From Dugong dugon (taxonomy: Eukaryota; Chordata; Mammalia; Sirenia; Dugongidae): a DNA stretch of 64,000 nucleotides. The DNA lies in the NCBI GenBank assembly GCA_030035585.1, contig CM057469.1, positions 14,316,501 to 14,380,500 of the forward strand, given 5' to 3'. Positions 10,960 through 23,069 of the stretch are shown here, one piece after another. Below the pieces are notes generated by a model that was not told the origin of the DNA, did not search any database, and saw only the letters and a list, made by a program, of their open reading frames with translations. Each line of letters opens with the position of its first letter. Position 1 is the stretch's first letter. A program made the position numbers and the translations under genes.

Positions 10960-11791
10960 ACCGCTATTTATTTTCAGAACTTTTTCATCACCCAGAACAG
11001 AAGCTCTGTATCTATCAAGCAATAACTCCCCACTCTGTCTAGCCTCTGGTAACCACTAATCAACTTTCTGTCTCTATGCATTTGTCTATTCTAGACAGTT
11101 CATGTAAGTGGGATCATATATTTGTCCTTTTGTCTCTGGCTTATTTTAATTATCACTGTATTTTCAAGATTTATTCATGTCATAACATTCATCAGCATTT
11201 TATTTCTCTTTATGGCTGAGTAATATTCCATTGTATGTGTGCCATGTTTTGTTTATCCACTCATCTGTTGATGGACACTGTATCTTTTGGTTATTGTGAA
11301 TAATGCTGCAATGAACATTGGTGTACAAATATCTGTTTGAGTCTCTGCTTTTAGTTCTTTTTGAGTATATACCCAGGAATGGAATTGTTGAGTCATATGA
11401 TAATTCTGTGTTTAACTTTTTGAGAAACCACCAAACTGTTTCCCATAGTGGCTATACCATTTTACATTCCCACCAGCAATGGATTTAAGTTCCAGTTTCT
11501 CCAAACCATGCCAGCACTTGTTTGCTTTTTCTTTGTTTGTTTGTTTGATAATAACCATTCTAGTGGATTTGAAGGAGTGTCTCATTGTGGTTTTTATTTT
11601 CACTTCCCTAATGACTAATGATGTTGAGCATTTTTTCATGTGCTTATTCATCATTTTTATATATTCTTTGGAGAAATGTCTATTCAATTCTTCTGCCCAT
11701 TTTTTACTAGGATTATTTGAGTTGTAGGAGTTCTTTATGTTCTGGACACTAAATTCTTATCAGATATATGGTTTTGAAATATTTTCTCCCA

Positions 11792-12071
11792 TTCTGTAGA
11801 TTGTCTTTTTACTTTTTTTTAATGTGTAAATGTATTTATTTATTTTATTGTACTTCAGGTAAAGGCTTACAGAACAAATAGTTTCTGTAGATTGTCTTTT
11901 TACTTTTTTTGATGTATAATTTTTTTTATTTTTATTTTTTATTGTACTTCAGGTGAAGGCTTACAGAACAAATAGTTTCTGTAGATTGTCTTTTTACTTT
12001 TTTTGATGTATAAATTTTTTTATTTTATTTTTTTTATTGTACTTCAGGTGAAGGCTTACAGAACAAATAGT
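11792..12071. repeat. three tandem copies of a ~94 bp insertion-junction unit
   Basis: Each unit holds ttctgtagattgtctttttac (old L1 flank), a T-rich stretch, and attgtacttcaggtgaaggc plus ttacagaacaaatag (L1 tail). Starts at 11792, 11883 and 11977; spacing 91, 94 and 95 bp. The duplication spans the boundary between the old L1 and the inserted tail, so it arose after insertion. Confidence 0.9.
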
Positions 12072-12265
12072 TTCTCATGAAACAGTAGTACACATATTGT
12101 TTTATGACATTGGTTAACAACCCCACAACATGTCAACCCTCTCCCTTGTTGACCTTTTTTTTTTTTTTTTGGTGAAAATATACATAGCCAAAGATACACC
12201 ATTTCAAAAATTTCTACATGCACAGTTCAGTGACATCAACTGCACTCTTCCAGTTGTGCTGCTTA
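11818..12265 (-). mobile_element. inserted afrotherian L1 tail (modules Y-A-X')
   Basis: Minus-strand 5'-truncated L1 consisting only of the compound 3' tail: Y (cacaactggaagagtgcagt, tgtcactgaactgtgcatg), an A run, then X' (catgttgtggggttgttaac, gtactactgtttcatgagaa, aagccttcacctgaagtac). Flanking copies of tctttttactttttt at 11803-11817 and 12266-12280 look like its target-site duplication. Confidence 0.8.
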
Positions 12266-14125
12266 TCTTTTTACTTTTTTGACAATGTCATAAGATGCAC
12301 AAAAGTTTTAAATTTTGATGAAGTCCAACTTAGCATTTTTTTATTTTGTTGCTCATGCTTTTGGTGTCATATCTGAAAATCCATTGCCAAATACAAGGTC
12401 CTAAAAATTTACCCCTATGTTTCTTCTAAGAGTTTTATGGTTTTGGCTCTTATATTTAGGGTCATTGATTGAGTTTGAGTTAATTTTGGTATATGGCATG
12501 AGGTCAAGGTGTCCAGCTTTGTTCTTCTGCATGTGGAAATCTAGTTGCCCCAGCACCATTTGTTGAAAGGACTATTTTTTCCCCATTGAATGGACTTGGC
12601 ACCCTTGTTGAAAATCATTTGGCCATAGATGTATAGGTTTATTTCTGGACTGACAGTTTTATTCCATTGATCTGAATGTCTATCCCTAAAGCAATACCAC
12701 ACTGTTGATTAGGGTAGGTTTATAGTACACTTTGAAATTGGGAGATGTGAATCTTCCTACTTTGTTCTTCTTTTTCAAGATTGTTTTGGCTGTTTGAGGA
12801 CCTTTGCAATTCTATATGAATTAGAGAATCACCTTTTCCATTTCTGCAAAAAAGGCTGTTGGAATTTTGATAGAAATTGCATTGAACCTGTAGGTTACCC
12901 TAGGTGGTATTGAAATCTTAACAATATTAAATCTTTAAATGCATGAACACAGTATGTCTTTCCACTTACTTAAGTTTTCTAAATTTCTGTCATCAATGTT
13001 TTCTATTTTTCAGTGTACAAATATTTCACCTCCTTAGTTATGCTTAGGAATATTCTTCCTAGGTATTTATTGTTTTAGATGATTTTGTAAATGGAATTAA
13101 TTTCTTAATTTCCTTTTCAGATTGCTCATTGCTGGTTTATAGAAATACAACTGATTTTTGTGTGTTGATACTGTAACCTGCAATTTTGCTGAATTTTTTT
13201 TATTAACGCTAGTAGCTTTCTTGGGAATCTGTAACTTTCTATACATAGAATCGTGTCATCTGTGAATAGAGATAGCTTTGTTTCTTCCTTTTTGATTTGG
13301 ATGTCTTTTATTTCTTTTTCTTGGCTAATTGCTCTGGCTATTACTTCCTGTACAATGTTGAATAATAATGGTGAATGCAGGCAACCTGATTTTATTTCTG
13401 ATCTTAGGGGAAAGCTTTCAGTCTTCCACCATTTAATATGATGTTAGCTGTGGGATTTTTATAAATGGACTTTATCATGTTGAAGAAGTTCCTTTCTGTT
13501 CCTAGTTTGCTGAGTATTTTTTATCATGAAAGAGTGTTGAATTTTGTCAGATGTGTTTTCTTCATCAATTGGAATGATCACGTGGTTCTTTTCCTTCATT
13601 CTATTAATATAATTTATTATATTGATTGATTTTCTTATGTTGAACCATTGCTTACATTCCTGGGATAAATCCCATCTTGTCATGGTGTATAATCCTTTTA
13701 ATAAGCTATTAAATTCAGTTTGCTAGTATTTTGTTGAAGATATTTGCATCTATTTCATAAGGATGTTGGTAATATTCCTTTTTTTTCTTGTGGTGCCTTC
13801 TTCTGGCTTTGGTATCAGGGTAATTCTGACCTCAGAGAATGAGTTAGGAATGGTTCTGTCCTCTTTTGTCTTTTGGAAGAGTTGGAGAGAGATTGATCTG
13901 AATTATTTTTTAAATCACTGGTAGAGTTCATCAGTGAGGCCATTTGGTCCTGGACTTTTCTTTGTTGAGATGTTTTTGATTACTGATTCAATATCTTCAC
14001 TCTTTATAGGTCTTTTGAAATTTTCTATTTTTTCTTGAGTCAATTTAAGTAATTTCTTTGCTTCTAGGAATTTGTTCATTTTATCTAGATTATCTAATTT
14101 GTCGATATATAGTTGTACATGTTGT

Positions 14126-14765
14126 TGTTGTTAGGTGCTGTCAGGTCAGTTCCAACTCATACCAACCCTGTGTACAACAGAATGAAACACTGCCTGGTCC
14201 TGCGCCATCCTCACAATCGTTGCTATGTTTGAACCCATTGTTGCAGCCACAGTGTCAATCCATTTCGTCAAAGGTCTTCCTCTTTTTCACTGACCCTCTA
14301 CTTTACCAGGTGTGATATCCTTTTCCAGACACTGGTCCTTCTTGATAACATGTCCAAAGTACATGAAACGAAGTCTCACCATCCTTGCTTCCAAGGAGCA
14401 CTCTGGCTATATTTCTTCCAAGACAGACTTGTTGGTTCTTCTCGCAGTCCATGGTGTATTCGATATTCTTCACCAACGCCGTAATTCGAAGGCGCCAATT
14501 CTTTGGTCTTCCTTATTCATTGTCCAGCTTTTGCATGCATTTGAAGCCATTAAAAATATCATGACTTGGGTCAGGCATACCTTAGTCTTCAAGGTGGCAT
14601 CTTTGTTTTTTAACATTTGAAAGAGATCTTTTGCAGCAGATTTGCCCAGTGCAATGTATCGTTTGATTTCTTGACTGCTGCTTCCGTGGGCGTTGATTGT
14701 GGATCCCAGTAAAATGAAATCCTTGACAGCATCAATCTTTTCTCCATTTATCATGATGTTGTATT
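14126..14765 (-). mobile_element. RTE LINE, 3' part, antisense
   Basis: The + strand starts with rc of the RTE tail (gttgttgttaggtgctgtca) and includes rc of cctggtcctgcgccatcctc. The minus frame 14470-14754 reads MINGEKIDAVKDFILLGSTI and continues SSSQEIKRYIALGKSAAKDL, the region after RT in BovB/RTE-type ORF2. Inserted into the old L1; the same protein segment occurs at 25250, 28401 and 63488. Confidence 0.9.
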
Positions 14766-15100
14766 GTATCTAGATAAACAAAATAGGTTCAGTCTTTATT
14801 CTGTGCACTATTATTACTATTATTTTTTCATGGCTTTTCTCTGGTAGGCTGCCTCTTAAACTTTGAAATATTTAATTTGCCCTTGGTTTCTATTTTCTGG
14901 ACTCAACGGGAAAGTGGAATTTAGGCCAGTCTCCTCATGTTTCTAGTATAAGGAATTATCTTAATCAGACCCAAACACCCAGCATGCTAAGGAAGTGCAT
15001 TACTCTCTGTGATAAAATGAGTTCCTTTCTGTGGCCTTTTGCCTCGGTTCTTTGGAAAAACAGCTTGAGAGATTTTTCCCCTAAGCTCTGAGGTGTTAGT
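14766..15100. other. intron, nothing recognised
   Basis: Between the RTE fragment and an LTR. The left edge of that LTR could not be placed exactly and may reach into this stretch. Confidence 0.35.
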
Positions 15101-16070
15101 TTGCTCTAGTTTCCTACCCTAGAAAGTTTGTTATTTTTGTCCAGGTTGATTGACATTTCCTGGGTAAGCTGTAAACAACTTGTGGTTTCATACTTTTTGT
15201 CTGGCCCTGGGCTGCAGCCTACCCTGTGATTGGTATGCACCTTGCAGGGGTTGGTCAATAGACTATATAAACGGAGTGACTATATGCTGTGCAAACAAAG
15301 TTAATATAGCTTACTATGAAAATGAAGTATCTGTGACCTATTAAGAGGGGATTGGTCAGTTCCGGCCCTGGTGGAAAGGCCATGCCTTGAAATTGATGAG
15401 AAAGTTTGTGTGTGTGTGTATATATATGTACAGCGAACCCTACAGAGATTTTTTAGACAGGAAGAAGGAAAAAGGAGAAAGGAGAAAAAGCAAGAGAGAA
15501 GAAACAGAGAGAGAAGAGGCAAGGAACCTCCTAAAAGAGCTGTAACATGGGTCAAAGGCTGTAACACTGAAGAGACCAGCAGCAAGTCGGTGGCAATAGG
15601 TCCGGAAGGGCTCTGCCGCAGAATCGGTGGTGACGGTGACAGATGGCAGGGCCAAAAGGAACCTGTCCTCGGGGCTGAGAGGAGCTTGTTCTGAGGAGGC
15701 TGGGAAGAGGCATGGATGGCAGAGAGAAAGGCCTGCTTGTTGAACAGCTGAAATGAGCTGAGAGGGCTGTCCTGCACTGAAGAAGGGAGGGATGTACTCT
15801 CCTTTCTAGGGGAGCCTTCCAGACTTTGCCTGCATGCTTCTTGATCCTGAGTTGTAGCCTTTTGATCCTGATCCCAAGTTGTACCCTGTTGCTTCCTTAA
15901 TAAACTACTTAACTTTTAAGTATGGTCTGTGAGTTCTGTGTGGCCATTGCAAAGGATTATCAAACCCAAAAGAGAATGGAAGTATGTCTGACCTCCACCT
16001 CATGGGAATCCGTTTTGGGCGGATCCTGATCATTATATCCCCTGAAGTTGGACAGATTCTGATGCTAGTA
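15101..16070 (+). mobile_element. ERVL-type LTR related to the one at 9545
   Basis: TATA box ctatataaacgg (15263-15274), polyadenylation signal cttaataaactac (about 15895), then gtctgtgagttctgtgtggccattgc as in the 9545 copy, and a shared tail (gtctgacctccacctcatgg, aatccgttttgggcggatcc). The primer-binding-site segment is deleted here. The left border is approximate. Confidence 0.6.
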
Positions 16071-16499
16071 CTACTCTTTTACACTCTCCAAAGTTAAGTA
16101 TATAATAGATTGTTTATTTTTAGTAAATATCCATCATTCTGCCATCTCTGAATTAATCTAGCTCTTTATAAAATCTGTTTGTTTGGTTTTTTTTCCCAGC
16201 TTTTTGGAGGATGTATATATATTTCAATTTATGACTCTTTCTGTAAAATCATTCTTTTTTAAAATTTGTCCTAAATTGCCTGTATTTCCCACCAGTCTCT
16301 TTATTTTTATTCTGTATCTTCATTTTTCAAATTTGTTTTATGATTAAAAAATTGTTTTTGTGCCAAAAATTTTGTATCAGGAACTTTCTATTTCCTCCTG
16401 AAGCCAAAGGTTGAGCTACATTCTCCTCAGTGTTCTGAAGCTGTTATTGCACTTCCCACTTGACTCTGTCTCCAGTAACAGGGATACCCACCCTATTAT
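16071..16499. other. intron, nothing recognised
   Basis: AT-rich, with a short tatatatttcaattt stretch. No feature supported. Confidence 0.4.
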
Positions 16500-17605
16500 T
16501 TTGAATATTGCTTATCAAATTTTAGTGGGTTTTCAAATGTTTTAATTTCAAAAGTAATACAAGAATAAATATTCATAGATAAACATTCAAGCATTATAAA
16601 AGGCCAAAGTTCCCATTGTTCACCCTAACACAGGGTTGAATACTAATATTAATATAATGTGTAAGTACCTACAGAAATATGCAGTTAATATTTTGTGGAT
16701 TTTTAAGATAAATTATATTGTACATGTTAGTTTCCAACTTTTTTTCAGACAATTTTTTAGGGCAGTCTTTCCATGTCAGAACATAAAGATCTACCTGAGT
16801 CTTTTAACCAGGATCATAGCATTCTCTAGTGTAGTTAGTTAATTATTGTCATATCATTAGGCATTTAGGTTGTTCTTAATTCCTTCAGAATTCATTCTCA
16901 GTAGAATTCTTGGGTGAAGAGTGTCGATGTAGTATCTGTTAACTCTATCAAAGTACTCTAAAAAACGGATGTACTAATTTATATTTCTACCTACATTGCA
17001 TGAGAGGAATATCCTTGCCAGCAGTTGATATTTTGCAGTTTAATTTTTTGCCAGTGTAATGGGTGAAAAATGTTTCGATGTAGTTTTCATTTGTAATTCC
17101 CAGCTTACTAATGAGATTGAACATATTTTTCATATGTTTACTGGCCATTTATCTTTTCCTATAAATTGGTCATCTATCAAATTATCTATTTTTTTATTGA
17201 TTGGTAAAAGTTCTTCAAATATTTGGTATATTAATCTCTAGTTTCTTATATGGGTTATGAATATTTTATCCCAACTTATCAATTATGTTTTAACTTCTTT
17301 ATGGTGGCTTTTATTGCATCTAAGTTGTTAAGTTTGATGAAGTCAAATTTATTTTCGTTTACTTTTTAACATGCTTTGGTTCTTGTTTAGGAAACCTCAC
17401 TACCCAGGTTTATATGAACATATTCTCCCATATTTTCTTCTAATACTTCTATTGTTTTGTTTTTCCATATATTTGTGAATGGTATAAAGTATGCATATAA
17501 CTGCATATGTTTCCAAATGGCTAACCACTTTCCTATTATAATTTATTAGTCTTTTTTTCTATTGATTTGAAATACCACCTTTTTCACTTACTAATTTATC
17601 TTTTA
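16500..17605 (-). repeat. old L1 3' region, antisense
   Basis: Diverged complement of an L1 3' end and ORF2 C-terminus: tgaattcattctcagtag, cttgggtgaagagtg, and at 17058-17130 the strip with cagcttactaatgagattg; then gttatgaatattttatccc and aatttattttcgtttac. Continues to ~17850 beyond the SINE at 17606. Confidence 0.55.
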
Positions 17606-17760
17606 ACCTGTTGCCACCAGGTGGGTTCTGACCCATAGTGACCCTAGAGGACAAAGTAGAACTGCCACATAGGGTTTCCAAGGACTGGCTGGTGGGTTTG
17701 AACTGCTGACCTTTTGGTTAGCAGCTGTATCACTTAACCACTGTGCCATCAGAGCTCCAG
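17606..17760 (-). repeat. AfroSINE
   Basis: Minus strand, aacctgttgccaccaggtgg through ttaaccactgtgccatcag. Inserted in the old L1. Confidence 0.9.
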
Positions 17761-17850
17761 TTTATCTTTTAGACATAGTTATATTTCTAGACTCTTTTTT
17801 TTTCTATTAATTGGTTTATCTTTTCCTATGCCAACACTAGTTTTATTTCT
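17761..17850 (-). repeat. old L1, continued
   Basis: T-rich sequence resuming the L1 complement after the SINE. Low information. Confidence 0.35.
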
Positions 17851-17920
17851 ATAGGTATATACTATGTTTTTTGTATGTTGATCTGTAATATTGCGTATCC
17901 TCTCAGTGAACACATCTGTA

Positions 17921-18121
17921 TTTTTATGCAAATAATGCCTGCCTTCTATGTTTGTTTGCCAACTGCACCCACCCCCTACAAGCTATTTACACAAGTGCCA
18001 CTATGCCAATTTTTTTTACATGTTGCTGTAAAAAAATTAGCATAGCTTGCTTGCAAAAATACCTTGTTGAGGGAGAGTGCGGATGGCAAACAAACATTGG
18101 TGTGTGTTATTTGCATAAAAA
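17921..18121. mobile_element. palindromic MITE-like element with octamer motifs
   Basis: Two arms of ~100 bp (17921-18020 and 18027-18121) are imperfect inverted complements around a 6-base loop tgttgc. Outer ends are tttttatgcaaataa and ttatttgcataaaaa, each bordered by TA (17919-17920, 18122-18123), the target duplication expected of Tc1/mariner or pogo elements. Both ends carry a perfect octamer ATGCAAAT (17926-17933; complement 18109-18116). The tgtttgtttgcca block (17968-17980) pairs with tggcaaacaaaca in the right arm. No transposase. I do not recognise the family. Confidence 0.75.
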
Positions 18122-18123
18122 TA

Positions 18124-18744
18124 TGGTACTGTTTCTGTCACCTCCTTATACTAATTTACTGTACCTCATCTCCTCCCTGTCATACCTAAGGTTAACTGTA
18201 TTTCTTTTCATTTCAGTATTTTAAATTTATTTCCATATTTAAGCAACTGGCAAGGCCAGGACTAAGGTGAGGCAAGCAAGGTACCAAGGAGACAAAATTT
18301 AAGAAGGCACTCACTTTCAGGGCTGTACAGGCACCTCAACCATGTGCTGCCCCTGTTTAAACAATAATAGCTCAAGTCTCATTTAATTCTTAGCAAAGAA
18401 GTTGTTTGAGTCAGATGCTGTTTGTGATCTCTGGAGCCAGAAATCTGGAACAACTTCTTAGGATTGTTAGTTGTGCCAGCATGACTTTTGTATACTTCTC
18501 CTGTGATTTGCATTACCAAGAAAAGAAGTTTGAGAGGTGGCGGGACAAGCTGTAGCATGATGGATAAAAGCCAAGAAAAGAGAATGTTTCAAAGAGGAAA
18601 GAATCCTTAGTTAAGAGACTAAGAAGGATAAGGCCTAAAAGGATAAGTATCCTTAGGAAGAATATTTCCATCTGACACTGTTATCCCTTCTCTTCTGATC
18701 TTACTGCCTCCACCCCAGTTTAGATCTTTATTTAGAAAAGCCTT
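18124..18744. other. intron, unassigned
   Basis: 18235-18320 (gactaaggtgaggcaagcaa, gacaaaatttaagaaggcac) looks like an old dispersed repeat seen in many mammals, but I cannot name it. 18570-18660 is rich in aaggataa repeats (three imperfect copies). Confidence 0.35.
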
Positions 18745-19482
18745 TTACAAGGTCATGGAAGCTCCATAGACACATCCAGATCCCTGCGGGACTAAATTAC
18801 TGGGCTGAGAGCTGTGGGGACCATGGTCTTGGGAAACATCTAGCTCAATTGACATAATTTATAAAGACAATGTTCTACATTCTACTTTGGTGAGTAGCGT
18901 CTGGGGTCTTAAAAGCCAGTGAGCAGCCATCTAAGATACTCCACTGGTCTCACTCCTTGTGGAGCAAGGGAGAATGAAGAAAACTAAGACACAAGGGAAA
19001 GTAATACCACAGTCTCCACCAGACTGAGTCCAGCACAACTAGTTGGTGCCCGGCTACCGCCACTGACTGCTCTGACAAGGATCACAATAGAGGGTCCTGG
19101 ACAGAGCTGGAGAAAAATGCAGAACAAAATACTAACTGACAAAAAAAGACCAGACTTACTGGCCTGACGAAGACTGGAGAAGCTCTGAGAGTATGGCCCC
19201 CAGACACCCTTTTAGCTGAGTAGTGAAGTCACTCCTTCAGCCAAAAATTAGACAGGCCCATAAAACGAAACGAGACTAATGGGGCACACCAGCCCAGGGG
19301 CAAGGACTAGAAGGCAGGAGGGGACAGGAAAGCTGGTAATAGGGAACCCAAGGTCGAGAAGGGAGAGTGTTGACATGTCGTGGGGGTGGTAACCAGTGTC
19401 ATAAAGCAATACGTGTACTAACTGTTTAATGAGAAGCTAGTTTGTTCTGTAAACTTTCATCTAAAGTACAATAATAAAAATA
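18745..19482 (+). mobile_element. afrotherian L1, 5'-truncated to the 3' UTR
   Basis: Plus-strand 3' UTR: aaggtcatggaagctccata, ggtgagtagcgtctggggtc, cagccatctaagatactcca, and the end gttctgtaaactttcatcta followed by aagtacaataataaaa. Same text recurs at 53190, 58440 and 62180, and in antisense in 38100-38640. Confidence 0.9.
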
Positions 19483-19766
19483 GTAAAAGCCTTTTAACTG
19501 GCTCCTGCTCCTATTCTCTTTTGCAAACTGCTTGTGTAGTTGTGAAATTAAAGAGGTCTTTTGTGACATCTTTCCTAATGGGATAAATACTGTTCCCTTT
19601 TCCAGCTTCTTTTAAAATTGAATTTTAAGCTGTATTTTATCCTCTAATTATATAGTTTTTGTGTGAAATATTTTCTCCAGGTAGAAATATTTTGAATACT
19701 ATACATTATTCTTAAGTGATATGCACTTACATTGGATCTTTTTTTTTTTTTAATGTTCTAAATCAG

Positions 19767-19897
19767 CACCAAAGGATGATGATGCGATAATACATATTAC
19801 TAGGTTAAGAGAAAAGCTTGGTTTGCAAACTATATTACTGCAGCATGATTTGAAATATGAAAGTTCTGAGACTGCAATTAAGAATATCTTTCTAAAG
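19767..19897 (+). CDS. DNAH14: DNAH14 exon, N-terminal tail
   Basis: 131 bp, phase 1 in, phase 0 out; residues 96-139. Acceptor: a T-run then gttctaaatcag|CA; donor TCTAAAG|gtattat. The codon across the junction is G|CA (Ala). It encodes an acidic start (APKDDDAIIH) and an amphipathic helix-like stretch (ITRLREKLGLQTILLQ), then KYESSETAIKNIFLK. From memory human DNAH14 has a TRLREKLG-like sequence at the same place, which is the main support for naming this paralogue. Preceded by an 11.7 kb intron full of LTR, L1 and RTE sequence. Confidence 0.85.
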
Positions 19898-20520
19898 GTA
19901 TTATTTTATTTTATTCAGTTTTGAACTATAAAAGTCAATATTTAAACCTGTATATTAATCTTTATTTCATTCATTTCAGCCATTACAGCAAAATCAGATG
20001 TTACATTAATATCAAACTGCAATCATTGCTTCACAGTGAATGCTTATGAAAAGTGTTTCCCATCATTTAGTTTCACTTATTTAAAGAAGGGAGAACAGAT
20101 AGACCTCTACATTTTAAGTCTGCAGCACCTCAAAATATTTGTGTTTGTCCTTTCTCGTCCCTTCCTCTAACTGATTAGATCTCCAGAAAGAAGTGCAATC
20201 GCCTGAAATTTGAACCTTCTCTTTTTGTTTGTTTGTTTGTTCCTGTGTATCAGTTTTTTTGTGACTTAAAAAGAAATTCTAATGTAACTTTGCAGCTTTC
20301 TTTCTCACTCTCTTACTTCTTGGCACCTGCTTTTCCATCTCGTGATCTCTATATTTCTTTATTCTTTCCATTTTCCCCTTATTTTTACCTCTTATCCTTA
20401 TCTTTCCCAAGGTCACATGACCAGAGGGAGGAGGAGGATGTGATAAGAACTAAGGTCTTCCTCCTGAGCCCTCATTCACTAGAGCTCATCTAAGATTGCA
20501 TAGGATCTATTCCTAGTTCT
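19898..20520. other. intron, nothing recognised
   Basis: Contains a (GTTT)4 run at 20226-20242 and a C/T-rich stretch at 20280-20410. No exon or clear repeat. Confidence 0.45.
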
Positions 20521-20885
20521 AGATCAGGGATTCTCAAAGCTGGTTACCAGGCAAGCAGCATTAGTAGTATCATCTTGAAATTTATTTGAAATACATACTG
20601 TCATTTCCACCCTGTAACCAGTTGCCGTTGAGTCGATTCCGACTCATAGTGATCCTATAGGACAGAACAGAACTGCCCCCACAGGGTTTTCAAGGAGCAG
20701 TTGGTGGATTTGAACTGCTGACTTTTTGGTTAGCAGCCGAACTCTTAACCATTTCTCCACTAGGGCTCCATTTCCACCCCAGACTCACTGAATCAGAAAC
20801 TCTGGGGGTAGGGCCCAGGAATCTGTATTTTAATGGGGCCTCCAGGTGATTCTGATGCACAATAGAAAATCACTGCTCTCCCAGG
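20521..20885 (+). repeat. MER5A-like hAT element split by an AfroSINE
   Basis: Left part (ggattctcaaagctggttac) and right part (cactgaatcagaaactctgg, gggcccaggaatctgtattt, ccaggtgattctgatgcaca, aatcactgctctcc) match the mammalian MER5A layout. The SINE at 20613-20768 divides it. Confidence 0.85.
20613..20768 (-). repeat. AfroSINE with 11 bp target-site duplication
   Basis: Minus strand, from tgtaaccagttgccgttgag to ccactagggctc. catttccaccc occurs on both sides (20602-20612 and 20769-20779), so the insertion is precisely delimited. Confidence 0.95.
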
Positions 20886-21075
20886 GAATTTTTTCTGTAA
20901 AGGGTCAGATAATAAGTATTTAGACTTTGCAGACCATAAGATCTTTGTTGTATCTACTCAACTCCGTCATTGCAGAGAGAGAGCAGCCATAGGCAAACGG
21001 GTATGGCTGCTGTCCAGTAAAACTTCATTTACAAAAACATGGTTTGCTGACTCCCGCTGTAGTCTGGCATCATGA
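20886..21075 (+). repeat. mammalian hAT-type DNA element fragment
   Basis: ttttctgtaaagggtcagat, ctttgcagaccataagatct, ttgttgtatctactcaactc and aaaacttcatttacaaaaac are phrases of a common mammalian DNA transposon remnant (Charlie/MER type; exact name uncertain). Confidence 0.6.
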
Positions 21076-21094
21076 GAGTAAATGGTCTTTTGAT

Positions 21095-21340
21095 CATTGT
21101 TCAGAGGCAGCATAATGTAAAGGAAAAATACAAGTGTAATGGAATCAGATTCACCCAGTTTTGAATCTTTATTTGTTGCACTGTGTGATCTTAGGCAAGT
21201 TCCTAACCTCTTGGAGTTTTAGTTTCTTTGACTTTGAAATGGAGATAATAATACTTACCTTAGAGAGTTACTTTGAAGGGTAAAGGAGATAAAGCACATG
21301 GTATGGTGCTGGCCAATAGTGGGCATGGTAGTGAGAAAAA
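21095..21340 (+). repeat. MIR
   Basis: Plus-strand MIR: agaggcagcataatgtaaag, gtgtgatcttaggcaagttc, ctttgaaatggagataata, gtaaaggagataaagcacat. The CA microsatellite begins at its 3' end. Confidence 0.85.
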
Positions 21341-21342
21341 CA

Positions 21343-22275
<933 letters not shown>

Positions 22276-22480
22276 ATGAGGGAGAGGCATTGTAGTATAT
22301 TGGAGTAGCTCAAAACTTGGGTTTAGAGTCAGACTGGTATTCAGCTTCCTACTCTGCCCATTCTGGGCTGTGTGACTTTTCTCAATTTACCTGAATTCTC
22401 TAAATACTAATTTCAGCCCTCTGTTTAATGAGATTAAAAAAATGAACTGTTAATCTCTTTAAATTTAAGAAATTAAAGTT
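22276..22480 (+). repeat. MIR
   Basis: gagggagaggcattgtagta, gggtttagagtcagactggt, gctgtgtgacttttctcaat, taatgagattaaaaaaatga: plus-strand MIR, diverged. Confidence 0.7.
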
Positions 22481-23069
22481 TAAGAGATGAAACTCTTGTA
22501 GTGGTTGTGAAGATGGTGTATGTGGAACACTTATTACTTATTAAGATATTTACTACTTCCTTAACAAATATTAGCTATTGTTATTATAATACTAAACAAC
22601 CATCATTATTATAATAAATGATAAATTTACTGTGCCCAAAATGATTCTGGTGTTGGCAGACAAATTTAGTAGAGGTATGGCATATATATCCCTGTATATC
22701 CCCGCATGTCTGTCAGTTTGTCATACTGTGGTGGCTTGTATGTTGCTGTGATGCTGGAAGCTATGCCACCAGTATTTCAAATACTAGCAGAGTCACCCAT
22801 GATGGACAGGTTTCAGCTGAGCTTCCAGACTAAGACAGACTAGGAAGAAGAATCTGGCGGTCTACTTCTGAAAAAGTTAGCTTGTAAAAAACTTATGGAT
22901 AGCAGCAGAACTTTGTCTTGCATAGTGCCAGAAGATGAGCCCCTCAGGTTGGACGGCACTCAAATTATGACTGGGGAGGAGCTGCCTCTTCAAAGTAGAG
23001 TTGACCTCAATGACATGGATGGAGTCAAGCTTTTGGGACCGTCATTTGCTGATGTGGTATGACTAGAAA

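Larger units (their letters stand above)
10960..14125 (-). mobile_element. old L1, antisense, 3' UTR to RT region
   Basis: The + strand shows the complement of a mammalian L1 in 3'-to-5' order: 3' UTR (cagaagctctgtatctatca, ggtaaccactaatcaacttt), ORF2 C-terminus (attccattgtatgtgtgcca, cattcccaccagcaatgg), then RT (13253-13683, minus frames include [15 protein letters not shown]), to gaatttgttcattttatcta. It is interrupted at 11818-12265 by a younger L1 tail and cut at 14125 by an RTE. Frames are broken. Confidence 0.9.

Noticed and set aside
11792..12071. Regular repeats that might suggest a CRISPR-like array
   Set aside because: They are tandem duplications of a retroelement junction in mammalian DNA, without unique spacers.
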